Part shown: positions 14,877 through 22,537 of the stretch, one piece after another
Position numbering within the stretch: position 1 is the first letter of the stretch
How the letters are laid out: each line of letters begins with the position of its first letter
From: an uncultured Mailhella sp.
Lineage (GTDB): Bacteria; Desulfobacterota; Desulfovibrionia; Desulfovibrionales; Desulfovibrionaceae
Length of the DNA: 24,141 nucleotides
Assembly (NCBI GenBank): GCA_948482415.1
Contig: CAOMFZ010000010.1
Coordinates: 1 to 24,141 of the forward strand
Direction: 5' to 3'
Translations under genes and position numbers: made by a program
The notes under the pieces: generated by a model
Databases searched by the model: none
What the model was told of the DNA's origin: nothing
Seen by the model: only the letters and a program-made list of their open reading frames with translations

Positions 14877-14898
14877 ATAAAAAGTCCGTGGTTTTTTT
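14863..14898 (+). terminator. Attenuator 3:4 intrinsic terminator
   Basis: AAAAACCACGG (14863-14873) pairs perfectly with CCGTGGTTTTT (14886-14896) around a 12-nt loop, followed by T residues to 14898. It is a canonical Rho-independent terminator placed 52 bp upstream of the first structural gene, which is the position of an attenuator rather than of an end-of-gene terminator (the previous gene ends 220 bp upstream). Confidence 0.9.
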
Positions 14899-14949
14899 GT
14901 TTTCAACTTCAAAAAAAATGCAAACCAAATGGTAAAAGGAGAAATTGCC

Positions 14950-15750
14950 ATGAGTATAGGTAAAAAAATTCGCTTAGAACGTATTTTCAATCGTGAAAAC
15001 AACCGCTGTATTATTGTCCCCATGGACCATGGTGTTTCTGTCGGACCATGTGAAGGGCTTGTGAATATGCGTGAAGCTGTGCAGGATATGTCTGTGGGCG
15101 GTGCTGATGCCGTGCTTATGCATAAAGGTCTGGTACGCTGCGGACACAGAAATTGCGGCAAAGATTTAGGTCTTATTGTGCATCTGTCTGCTTCAACTGA
15201 TTTATCCCCATACGCAAATTCAAAAACACTTGTAGGCACAGTTGAAGAAGCTATTCGTCTTGGAGCTGATGCCGTATCTATCCATATCAATATTGGTGAT
15301 GAACTCGAACGTGACATGCTTGCGCAAATGGGCAAAGTAAGCGAAGCAACCGAAAGATGGGGTATGCCTCTTCTTGCCATGGTTTATGCCCGCGGTCCAA
15401 AAATTCAAAATTCCTATGATCCGAAACTTGTCGCACACTGTGCCCGTGTTGGGGTTGAACTGGGTGCTGATGTGGTAAAAGTCCCTTACTCCGGTGATAT
15501 TGACAGCTTTGGTCATGTTGTGGAATCCTGCTGTATTCCTGTCGTTATTGCCGGCGGTGCAAAAATGAATTCAACCAAAGACTTTTTGCAGGTTGTTTAT
15601 GATTCACTGCAGGCCGGCGGTTCCGGTTTGTCCGTTGGACGCAATGTTTTCCAGCATCCTAACAGAATAGCACTTGTTCGTGCACTCCGCGGCATTGTGC
15701 ACGAAAACTGGACTGTGGAACAAGCTTTAGAATCAATGGGAGAAAAATAA
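14950..15750 (+). CDS. 2-amino-3,7-dideoxy-D-threo-hept-6-ulosonate (ADH) synthase, archaeal-type AroA'
   Basis: A class I aldolase of the DeoC/FbaB fold (266 aa). By family knowledge it condenses L-aspartate semialdehyde with a 6-deoxy-5-ketofructose phosphate to give ADH, the first step of the DAHP-independent shikimate route found in methanogens and some Desulfovibrio-type bacteria. Supporting motifs are IVPMDHGVSVGP (about 22-33), HINIGDELERDM, VKVPYSGD with the presumed Schiff-base Lys177, and PVVIAGGAK with the phosphate-binding glycines. I chose the ATG at 14950, preceded by AAAAGGAG at 8 nt. An in-frame ATG at 14929 would place the SD inside the gene. It is the first gene after the attenuator and its stop overlaps the next ATG by one base. 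Confidence 0.88.
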   Translation: MSIGKKIRLERIFNRENNRCIIVPMDHGVSVGPCEGLVNMREAVQDMSVGGADAVLMHKGLVRCGHRNCGKDLGLIVHLSASTDLSPYANSKTLVGTVEEAIRLGADAVSIHINIGDELERDMLAQMGKVSEATERWGMPLLAMVYARGPKIQNSYDPKLVAHCARVGVELGADVVKVPYSGDIDSFGHVVESCCIPVVIAGGAKMNSTKDFLQVVYDSLQAGGSGLSVGRNVFQHPNRIALVRALRGIVHENWTVEQALESMGEK

Positions 15751-16736
15751 TGAAACGTACTGTTTTTGCAGAAGTTCTTCCTTTTGATAAGGATACTGTT
15801 TTGCTCGCTCTTGAAGCAGGTGTTGACGGTATTATTACTGAAGATACGCATATTGAGGAAATAAAAGGGCTTGCGCGTGTGCAGTTTACAGGCAGTGACA
15901 GTGTCAAGCGCTTTGCCCTTGATAAAAAAGAAGATGAGCTCGCCTATGAAGATGCTGTACGCAAAAATCCTGATATTCTGCACACGCTGACCAAGTTTGA
16001 GATTATCCCTGTGGAAAATCTTCTTGCAAAAAAAGATATTGTTTCAAATATTTGTTTGACCGTCAATTCCTATGCTGAAGCAAAGCTTGCCTTTGGCATT
16101 TTGGAACGCGGTGTGGACAAAATTATTGTTTCAGCAAAAGGTATGGGCGATATCCGTAAAATTATGGAACTTGCCCAAACCGGAAGCGAAGCCATGACCC
16201 TTGAGCCTGCCGTTATTACCAAAATCCAGACTGTTGGCTTGGGGCACAGGGTTTGCGTGGATACCCTCTCTGTGCTGGAAGTGGGACAAGGCATGCTTTG
16301 CGGCAATTCTTCAGCCTTTACCTTTTTGGTTCATGCTGAAACCGAAGACAATGAATATGTCAATTCCAGACCATTTCGGGTTAATGCCGGCGGCGTGCAT
16401 GCCTATGCCATGATGCCCGGTGACAGGACAAGTTATCTTCAGGAGCTTGGTTCCGGCTCAGAAGTGCTGATTGTGGATAAAAGCGGGCACTGCAAAAGTG
16501 CCGTTGTTGGCAGAGTGAAGGTGGAAGTTCGCCCCATGCTGATGATTGAAGCAAAAACAAAGGACGGCAGAAAAGGCGGCGTTTTCCTGCAAAATGCCGA
16601 AACAATCCGCCTGGTTGACAAAAGTGGCAAGCCTGTGAGTGTAGTCACCTTGAAAGAAGGCGATGAAGTTCTGTGCCATTTGGACTCAGCAGGACGCCAT
16701 TTTGGCATGCGTATTGACGAAAATATTACGGAATAG
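15750..16736 (+). CDS. 3-dehydroquinate synthase II (AroB')
   Basis: The second enzyme of the archaeal-type route (328 aa). It carries out oxidative deamination and cyclization of ADH to 3-dehydroquinate, NAD-dependent in the characterised archaeal member. The protein matches the DHQ synthase II family (PF01959), with ALEAGVDGIITEDTHIEEIKGLARVQF near the start and LCGNSSAFTFLVHAETEDNEYVNSRPFRVNAGGVHAYAMMPG in the middle. The end (EVLCHLDSAGRHFGMRIDE) matches the family hallmark. It is unrelated to classical AroB. It starts within the stop codon of the ADH synthase gene (TAATG), with GGGAG 8 nt upstream. Confidence 0.9.
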   Translation: MKRTVFAEVLPFDKDTVLLALEAGVDGIITEDTHIEEIKGLARVQFTGSDSVKRFALDKKEDELAYEDAVRKNPDILHTLTKFEIIPVENLLAKKDIVSNICLTVNSYAEAKLAFGILERGVDKIIVSAKGMGDIRKIMELAQTGSEAMTLEPAVITKIQTVGLGHRVCVDTLSVLEVGQGMLCGNSSAFTFLVHAETEDNEYVNSRPFRVNAGGVHAYAMMPGDRTSYLQELGSGSEVLIVDKSGHCKSAVVGRVKVEVRPMLMIEAKTKDGRKGGVFLQNAETIRLVDKSGKPVSVVTLKEGDEVLCHLDSAGRHFGMRIDENITE

Positions 16737-16759
16737 TTTTATAAAGAATGGAATAGAAC

Positions 16760-17884
16760 ATGGACAAAGATGCATTATTCGCTTTACGGGAAAAAATAAA
16801 TGCTCTTGATGTGGAACTTTTGGAATTATTGCAGAAAAGAGCCTATATCAGTAAACAGGTGGGAAAAGCCAAGCAGGGCGGTTCTATCTTTTATCCTGTA
16901 AGAGAAAAAGAAATTATTGCTCATTTGCAGAAATTAAATAATACATTACAGGCAACAGAAGAAACCGGCGAAGAAAAGCAAAAACTTCCAAGTGAAAGCA
17001 TTGTTCACATTTGGACAGAAATTTTCTCTTGTTCCCGCTTGCTGCAAAAAGAAACATCCATGGCTTTTTTAGGACCTTTTGGGACTTTTTCCCAGTTTGC
17101 CGGCGAAGAGCTTATGGGAAAAAGTATTCATCTTGTGCCATGTTCTGATTTCAATACTATTTTTGCTAAAGTGCATGCGGGTGAAGTGCAGTGCGGCTTT
17201 GTGCCATTGGAAAATTCTTTGCAGGGGACTGTAGGACAATGCCTTGATTTATTTGAAGAATATCCCGTCCATATTATTGCCGAGCATTATCATCGTGTTT
17301 GTCAATGTTTGCTTTCCAAAAATACGGATTTGGAACAAATTGAGGTTGTGTATTCTCATCCGCAGGCTCTTATGCAAAGCCATGTATTTTTGAAACAGCA
17401 TTGCCCAAATGCCAAACTTGTGGAAATGAGTTCCACAGCAGAAGCAGCCAAAAGGGCTCTGGCAGAAGAAAATGCTGCAACAGTCGGGCATGAAAGGCTT
17501 TGCGAATTGGTAAAAGGCGATGCCTGTTTGCAGGTTTTAGCCAGGGATATAGCCGGCAGTAAAGAAAATGTGACGCGTTTTGCGCTGATTGCCAAAGAGC
17601 AAAATTCTGCCATGGTCAAAAAGCCGAAAACGTCCTTTACCTTTACGGTTGTGGATAAAGCAGGGGCATTGTCACAAGTTTTGCAGACTATTCAAAAGCA
17701 AGATGTCAACTTGTCAAAATTGGAATCCCGCCCTGCCTGTAACAGGCTGGAGGGCAGTGCATGGCAATACCGTTTTTTTGCTGACGCACAGGCAAATTTA
17801 TGTGAAAAACCGGAACTTATGCAGGCGCTGAAAGAATTTTGTTATGATATTCGCATCTTAGGAGTATACGAAGCATTATTGTAA
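16760..17884 (+). CDS. pheA: Bifunctional chorismate mutase / prephenate dehydratase (P-protein)
   Basis: A three-domain enzyme (374 aa) that converts chorismate to prephenate and then to phenylpyruvate for Phe synthesis. The chorismate mutase domain is about residues 1-95 (ALREKINALDVELLELLQKRAYIS and KQVGKAKQ). The prephenate dehydratase domain is about 100-285 (MAFLGPFGTFSQFAG, FVPLENSLQGTVGQ, ENVTRFALIAK, with the catalytic-type TRF at 272-274). The ACT domain is about 292-374, with GAL at 302-304 and ESRP at 322-325, the usual Phe-binding motifs, so Phe feedback inhibition is likely. The SD is weak. It lies 23 bp after DHQ synthase II and is the Phe-specific gene of the attenuated operon. 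Confidence 0.95.
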   Translation: MDKDALFALREKINALDVELLELLQKRAYISKQVGKAKQGGSIFYPVREKEIIAHLQKLNNTLQATEETGEEKQKLPSESIVHIWTEIFSCSRLLQKETSMAFLGPFGTFSQFAGEELMGKSIHLVPCSDFNTIFAKVHAGEVQCGFVPLENSLQGTVGQCLDLFEEYPVHIIAEHYHRVCQCLLSKNTDLEQIEVVYSHPQALMQSHVFLKQHCPNAKLVEMSSTAEAAKRALAEENAATVGHERLCELVKGDACLQVLARDIAGSKENVTRFALIAKEQNSAMVKKPKTSFTFTVVDKAGALSQVLQTIQKQDVNLSKLESRPACNRLEGSAWQYRFFADAQANLCEKPELMQALKEFCYDIRILGVYEALL

Positions 17885-17902
17885 TTGTGAGGTGGAGCGC
17901 AA

Positions 17903-19255
17903 ATGACAAAGCAGGATTGGATTAATGATGATTTAACCTATGTTTGGCACCCTTTTACGCAAATGAAACAATATGAGGGAGAAGAAAAGCCTATTTGTAT
18001 TGTTAAAGGCGAGGGCATTTATATTGAGGATATAGACGGCAATCGTTATATTGACTCTGTGTCTTCGTGGTGGGTGAACAGCCTGGGGCATGCAAATCCA
18101 AGACTTGCAAAAGCGCTTTATGAGCAGGCTTGTACCATTGAACAGGTTATTTTTGCCGGTTTTACCCATAACCCTGCAATTTCTTTGGCAAAAAGACTTA
18201 TAACCATGGTCAATAATAAACTCAGGCATGTTTTTTATTCCGATAATGGTTCCACTGCTGTCGAAGTTGCCCTCAAAATGGCGTATCAATACTGGCAGCT
18301 CAAGGGCTGCAGCAAAAAACAGAAATTCATTGCCTTTGAAAATGCCTATCATGGTGATACTTTAGGCGCGGTTTCTGTCGGGGGGATTGATATGTACCAC
18401 AAGGTCTATCGTCCTCTTTTATTTGATATTATCCGCGAAAAAAGTCCTTATTGCTATCGCTGTCCCTGCGGAAAAGAAAAAGAAACGTGTCAGTGTGAAT
18501 GCCTGCAGGGGGTTGAAGAAACACTGAAGGCACGGCATGAAGAAATTGCTGCGATTATTATTGAACCGCTTATTCAGGCTGCCGGCGGCATGATTATGTA
18601 CAAGGCAGAAATTTTGACGAAACTGCGCGAACTTTGCGATAAATACCAAGTACTTTTAATTGATGATGAAGTGGCAATGGGTTTTTACCGCACAGGGAAA
18701 CTGTACGCCTATGAGCATGCGAACATAGTGCCTGATATTGTGTGTTCTGCAAAAGCTCTGACCGCAGGATTTTTGCCTCTGGCTGTGACCCTTTGCACGG
18801 ACGAGCTCTATTATGCGTTTTATGACGATGATAAGGACGGCATGAAAACTTTTTATCATGGGCATAGTTTTACGGCTAATCCTTTGGCTTGTGCGGTGGC
18901 AAATGAGAATTTGAATATCTTGCAGGAAATGGATATGGAAAATTATCTCAAGCCAAAAATACAAGCCTTTAAAAAAGGTTTGCAACGCTTTGCAGACTAT
19001 CCCTATGTGGGGGACGTGCGGCAATGGGGCATGGTCAGTGCTGTGGAAATTGTCAAAAATAGAGAGACCAAAGAATGTTTTGCCTATGAAGAACAAATCG
19101 GCAAAAAAATTTATTTGGCAGGGCTTAAGCGCGGTGCACTGCTTCGTCCCATGTGGAATTGTCTGTATTTTATGCCGCCTTATGTGATTACAGAGGAAGA
19201 AATCGAAAAACTCCTGCAAATAGCATACGATTCTATGCGTGAGGTGCTGGGATAA
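17903..19255 (+). CDS. bioA: Adenosylmethionine-8-amino-7-oxononanoate aminotransferase
   Basis: A PLP-dependent class III aminotransferase of biotin synthesis (450 aa), using S-adenosylmethionine as amino donor to make 7,8-diaminopelargonate. BioA hallmarks are WHPFTQMKQY (15-24), SSWWVNSLGHANPRL (54-68) and the PLP lysine Lys284 in CSAKALTAGFLPL. The DEV-MGF-RTGK motif has Ala258 where Thr is common. A Cys-rich insert at 184-200 (Cys at 184, 187, 189, 196, 198, 200) could bind metal. SD GAGGTGGAG precedes the ATG. It starts 18 bp after pheA and so may be expressed from the aromatic promoter. Confidence 0.94.
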   Translation: MTKQDWINDDLTYVWHPFTQMKQYEGEEKPICIVKGEGIYIEDIDGNRYIDSVSSWWVNSLGHANPRLAKALYEQACTIEQVIFAGFTHNPAISLAKRLITMVNNKLRHVFYSDNGSTAVEVALKMAYQYWQLKGCSKKQKFIAFENAYHGDTLGAVSVGGIDMYHKVYRPLLFDIIREKSPYCYRCPCGKEKETCQCECLQGVEETLKARHEEIAAIIIEPLIQAAGGMIMYKAEILTKLRELCDKYQVLLIDDEVAMGFYRTGKLYAYEHANIVPDIVCSAKALTAGFLPLAVTLCTDELYYAFYDDDKDGMKTFYHGHSFTANPLACAVANENLNILQEMDMENYLKPKIQAFKKGLQRFADYPYVGDVRQWGMVSAVEIVKNRETKECFAYEEQIGKKIYLAGLKRGALLRPMWNCLYFMPPYVITEEEIEKLLQIAYDSMREVLG

Positions 19256-19953
19256 TGAAAACTCTCGCGGGCAAAAGCCTTTTTATTACAGGCACGGATA
19301 CAGATGTGGGCAAAAGCGTGATGACGCTGGCTCTCGCTCTTGCCTTGGAAAAAGCCGGGTATAGGGTTGGGGTATTCAAGCCTTTGCAAAGCGGTGCATA
19401 TGTTGAAAACGGGAAATTAACTGCTCCCGATTTAGCGCTTATGCAAAATTTTTCAAAAACTATCCTTTGTGGCTGTTCCTATTTACTGCAAGGGGAATGT
19501 TCCCCCGCTTTGGCAATGAAACTGGCGGGCACAGCATTTTTTATGGAAAAAATCAGAAGAGATTTTGCAGCGTTACAAAAGAAATGCGATGTTGTGCTGG
19601 TGGAAGGTGCAGGAGGTTTGCTTTGTCCCGTGCATTTTGGTGAGCACCTGACCATGGCAGATATTATTAAAGCTCTTGAAATTCCCTGTGTAATTGTGGC
19701 ACGTTCCCGGCTTGGTACTGTCAATCATTGTTTAATGACAGACAGCATAGCCAAAAAATATGGCTTGCAGGTAAAAGGACTGCTATTAAACAGATTTCCT
19801 GAAACAACAGACGATATTGCTGTACGGCATGTTTGTGAGGAAATTTCCGCTTACACGCAAACACCGCTTTTTTGTCTTCCGGAACTAAAGGAATTGACAG
19901 CAGAAAATTTAGCTTGCCTTTTTGAGGATACAATAGACAGGATTATAGGTTAA
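19255..19953 (+). CDS. bioD: Dethiobiotin synthetase
   Basis: An ATP-dependent carboxylase/cyclase (232 aa) converting 7,8-diaminopelargonate to dethiobiotin. The N-terminal P-loop FITGTDTDVGKSV (about 10-22), the substrate-contact region KPLQSGA, and VLVEGAGGLLCPV (Walker B-like) are all family-typical. It overlaps the bioA stop by one base (TAATG), so the two are coupled. Its last 45 bases overlap the end of the convergent bioC gene. Confidence 0.94.
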   Translation: MKTLAGKSLFITGTDTDVGKSVMTLALALALEKAGYRVGVFKPLQSGAYVENGKLTAPDLALMQNFSKTILCGCSYLLQGECSPALAMKLAGTAFFMEKIRRDFAALQKKCDVVLVEGAGGLLCPVHFGEHLTMADIIKALEIPCVIVARSRLGTVNHCLMTDSIAKKYGLQVKGLLLNRFPETTDDIAVRHVCEEISAYTQTPLFCLPELKELTAENLACLFEDTIDRIIG

Positions 19954-20640
19954 TATATTATGGAATTTGTTAGTATACTGTTTTAATTGTTCTTTTTTTA
20001 ATACAGTATGGCTCATTCCGCCAACACCCGTATTTTTGATGTGCCGAAGCAGGCTTATGGTATCCGGAAACTGCAGTTCTTCTGTTTCTTCTGAATAATG
20101 TACTACTGTACAATTGCTGCAAAGCGCATAAATTTCTTTTTGGTTCAGATAGGTTAACCCAACCCCGAAAATATCTTTAATTTCATAAAAATTTTTTTCA
20201 CCAAAAAAAGCAAGAGCCAGTGTGCCGTCAGGGCTCAGGCGGTTCAGACAGTTTTGAATTAATGCGTTTTGATTACTGCTCCACTGGATAGCCGCATTAG
20301 AGATAATTAAATCAAATTGCTGCGCGGGATAATAGTTTTTGATATTGTCCATATCAAAGCATGCATAAGAAAGCCTTGGAAATCGCGTTTCTAAAAAATT
20401 CTTATTTTCTTTTATAATATCAATAGCATAATAGTATTTAAACCGGCAGGAGGCATAGACAAGTTTTGTCAGTGAGCCTGTGCCTATGCCGATTTCTAAA
20501 ATATTGTCATAGGACGGAGCTAAAAAAGAGGTTAATTTTTCAGCCATTTTCTTTTGGATAAGGGCATTTTCTTCATACAAAAAACGGCTTTTGTAAAAAT
20601 TATTGCCAATAGTTTTTTTATCGAGATTGAGTGCTTGCAT
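19909..20640 (-). CDS. bioC: Malonyl-ACP O-methyltransferase
   Basis: A SAM-dependent methyltransferase (243 aa; family about 250) that methylates malonyl-ACP to start pimeloyl synthesis. SAM-binding motif I is LEIGIGTGSLTK at about 48-59. FDLIISNAAIQW is the characteristic BioC motif, and the FLYEENALIQKKMAEKL N-terminus is also typical. It starts two bases after the bioG stop and lacks a strong SD, suggesting coupled translation. The last 45 bp are antisense to bioD; the stop is TAA at 19909-19911 and no terminator separates the two. Confidence 0.9.
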   Translation of the reverse strand: MQALNLDKKTIGNNFYKSRFLYEENALIQKKMAEKLTSFLAPSYDNILEIGIGTGSLTKLVYASCRFKYYYAIDIIKENKNFLETRFPRLSYACFDMDNIKNYYPAQQFDLIISNAAIQWSSNQNALIQNCLNRLSPDGTLALAFFGEKNFYEIKDIFGVGLTYLNQKEIYALCSNCTVVHYSEETEELQFPDTISLLRHIKNTGVGGMSHTVLKKEQLKQYTNKFHNILTYNPVYCILKKAS

Positions 20641-20642
20641 GG

Positions 20643-21278
20643 CTAATTTTCAGCTTGATTGAGGATTTCTTTCCACGATGAGAAAAGGTGAAAGGGATAA
20701 TGCTTTGACGCAAGGTGAATAATTTTTTTTGCGTGCGTGTTCCAATAGTTTTCCTGCGTCTCCCGCGGAAAAATTTTGTCTTTATCGGCAATAAAAGCAC
20801 AGTCAAAAGATTTTTTCTTTGGAAAATTACAGCATTGAATGGCAATAAGTTCCTGCTGCAATTCTTTTGCAGGGCGAGTGTTGTCCATGTGAAAGCCTAT
20901 TTTTTTTGAAAAAAGCGGCAGTGTTTTTTCTGAAAAGGACTGTATGGTTAATTGGTATACTTTTGGATGTATGCCGTTTTTTTCATCAATGGGACTGCCT
21001 GTTCCGCAAAAGGCAATTTTTCGGGTCAGGGGAAGTTCTAACTGCGAACTCATGTACACGCCCATGGACCAGGCAATGAGAGTTATTTTTTCATAGGCTG
21101 AAAAATCAATTTCAGGCAATGTTTTTTCCTGATAATTGTAAAAATGCAGGCAGTCAAAGTTTTTGCTTTGGGCATTTTCTGCGGTCAAATGGGCAATACT
21201 GTCTTTTGTCATGCCCCAGCCGTTGAAAAAAAGGATTAAATGGGTACTTTGTCCCTTTGCTAACCATTCATACTGCAT
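20643..21278 (-). CDS. bioG: Pimeloyl-ACP methyl ester esterase, BioG type
   Basis: An alpha/beta hydrolase (211 aa) of the BioG (DUF452) family. It releases the methyl group from pimeloyl-ACP methyl ester, ending the BioC-started chain extension and replacing BioH. The sequence shows FFNGWGMTKDS near 17-27 and the nucleophile motif IAWSMGV with Ser71. The probable acid is in AFIADKDKIF (Asp166 or Asp168), and the probable histidine in the HYPFHLF segment (His193 or His197). CGTGSPIDEKNGI is also characteristic. It overlaps the end of bioF by 19 bp and precedes bioC, a standard bioF-bioG-bioC order. Confidence 0.9.
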   Translation of the reverse strand: MQYEWLAKGQSTHLILFFNGWGMTKDSIAHLTAENAQSKNFDCLHFYNYQEKTLPEIDFSAYEKITLIAWSMGVYMSSQLELPLTRKIAFCGTGSPIDEKNGIHPKVYQLTIQSFSEKTLPLFSKKIGFHMDNTRPAKELQQELIAIQCCNFPKKKSFDCAFIADKDKIFPRETQENYWNTHAKKIIHLASKHYPFHLFSSWKEILNQAEN

Positions 21279-22423
21279 TTGCAGGCTTCCAGTTCAGAAA
21301 AAAGTTGCGCAAGCTGTGCGGGTTTCATATCAGCACAAAGAGAAAGGCGTAAACGGGCAGTGTGCAGGGGCACCGTCGGCGGGCGGACAGGCAAAACAAA
21401 AAAGCCTTTTTCCCGCAGGTGGTTTGCAATATTGACAGTATCCTCATTTTCACCAATAATAACAGGCACAATTTGGGAAGAAAGGGAAAATTCCTGCAAA
21501 AGATTTTTTAATTTTTTTTGCTGCTGTAAAATAAATCCCATGCATTCTGTTAAAAGATACTCTGTCCATAAAATTTGAATAGGCGGAAGAGCCGTAGAAA
21601 AAATAAAGGTGGGGGCAAAATTAATCAGCCTGTCGATAATTGCTTTGTCTGCCGTACAATATGCTCCCTGTGAGCCAAAGGCTTTCCCCAGCGCTCCCAT
21701 AATAATATCAATTTTAGGGATAAAATTTTCTTTTTCATTGCACAAGCCTTGGGCGTCCCTGCCTAAAACGCCGATGCCGTGGGCTTCATCAAGCATAAAA
21801 GTGCAGTCATATTTTTCTTTTAAGAAAATTAAATCAGCAAGGGAAGCGCTGTCGCCGTCCATGGAAAAAACAGATTCTGAAACAATGAGTGCATTTTTAT
21901 ATTCCTTGCGGTGTTTTTTGAGCAAGTCCTCAAGGTGACTGCAATCACAATGCTTATAGCGAAAAAAGTCGGCATTGCTTTGTTTTATGCCTGCCAATAT
22001 GCTGTTATGATTGAGTTTGTCAGAAAAAATGCAGTCATTTTTTTGCATGAGTCCTGCAATAATTCCCAAATTGGCATGATAGCCGGAATTAAAGCAAAGG
22101 GCAGCTTCTTTTTCATACCATTTGGCTATAAAATTTTCCAGACGCGTGTAAGGAGCTGAATTTCCGCTTAAAAGCCGTGCAGAGGAGGAAGAAAAGAGTG
22201 CTTCGCTGAAAAGATTTTCTGTAAAAGGCGTTTTCTCGGCAAGGATTTGCTCTAAAAAATTTTTCCGCAAAATTTCATTGGTGCCAAGATTGAGATAATC
22301 GTTGGAAGAAAAATTGATATATTTTTTTCCGTTCTCAAAAATATAAATGCTCTGTCTGTGTGTGGTGGGCGTGAGTTTCCGCATTTGTGAAGTATCCATA
22401 GTTTTTTTTGCGACTTCTTGCAA
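21260..22423 (-). CDS. bioF: 8-amino-7-oxononanoate synthase
   Basis: A PLP-dependent alpha-oxoamine synthase (387 aa from a TTG at 22423) condensing pimeloyl-ACP with alanine. Visible motifs are INFSSNDYLNLG, LCFNSGYHANLG, MLDEAHGIGVLG and the PLP lysine Lys247 in MGALGKAFG. The segment FSSSSARLLSGNSAPYTRLE departs from the more usual GSGGSRL..GNH pattern, so the protein is somewhat divergent. The start is uncertain: the TTG gives an E. coli-like N-terminus, a stop lies just upstream (22430-22432), and ATGs at 22399 or 22384 are alternatives. None has a good SD. It is the first gene of bioFGC, divergent from the antiporter gene. Confidence 0.9.
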   Translation of the reverse strand: MQEVAKKTMDTSQMRKLTPTTHRQSIYIFENGKKYINFSSNDYLNLGTNEILRKNFLEQILAEKTPFTENLFSEALFSSSSARLLSGNSAPYTRLENFIAKWYEKEAALCFNSGYHANLGIIAGLMQKNDCIFSDKLNHNSILAGIKQSNADFFRYKHCDCSHLEDLLKKHRKEYKNALIVSESVFSMDGDSASLADLIFLKEKYDCTFMLDEAHGIGVLGRDAQGLCNEKENFIPKIDIIMGALGKAFGSQGAYCTADKAIIDRLINFAPTFIFSTALPPIQILWTEYLLTECMGFILQQQKKLKNLLQEFSLSSQIVPVIIGENEDTVNIANHLREKGFFVLPVRPPTVPLHTARLRLSLCADMKPAQLAQLFSELEACKCSMNG

Positions 22424-22537
22424 ATCTTGTCAAGGAAAAATCCCTGCAAGGGCTTATTGTGAAGATTTTTACTTGCTTGCCTCACGTTTTAATGATAAAT
22501 TTATATGGCTTTAAAACTAAATAAGGAGTATTTACTA

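Noticed and set aside
14929..14931. ATG at 14929 as ADH synthase start
   Set aside because: It precedes the strong SD that serves the ATG at 14950, and the extra residues do not fit the family N-terminus.
14793..15380. 195-codon open frame on the minus strand over the attenuator and ADH synthase
   Set aside because: It is a shadow frame of a well-supported gene and covers the leader and terminator; it has no family resemblance.
18656..19219. 187-codon open frame on the minus strand
   Set aside because: It is antisense to bioA and its sequence shows no domain; it is a codon-bias shadow.
22429..22434. TTGACA on the minus strand just upstream of bioF
   Set aside because: No acceptable -10 box follows at 15-19 bp and the start codon lies too close; likely chance.
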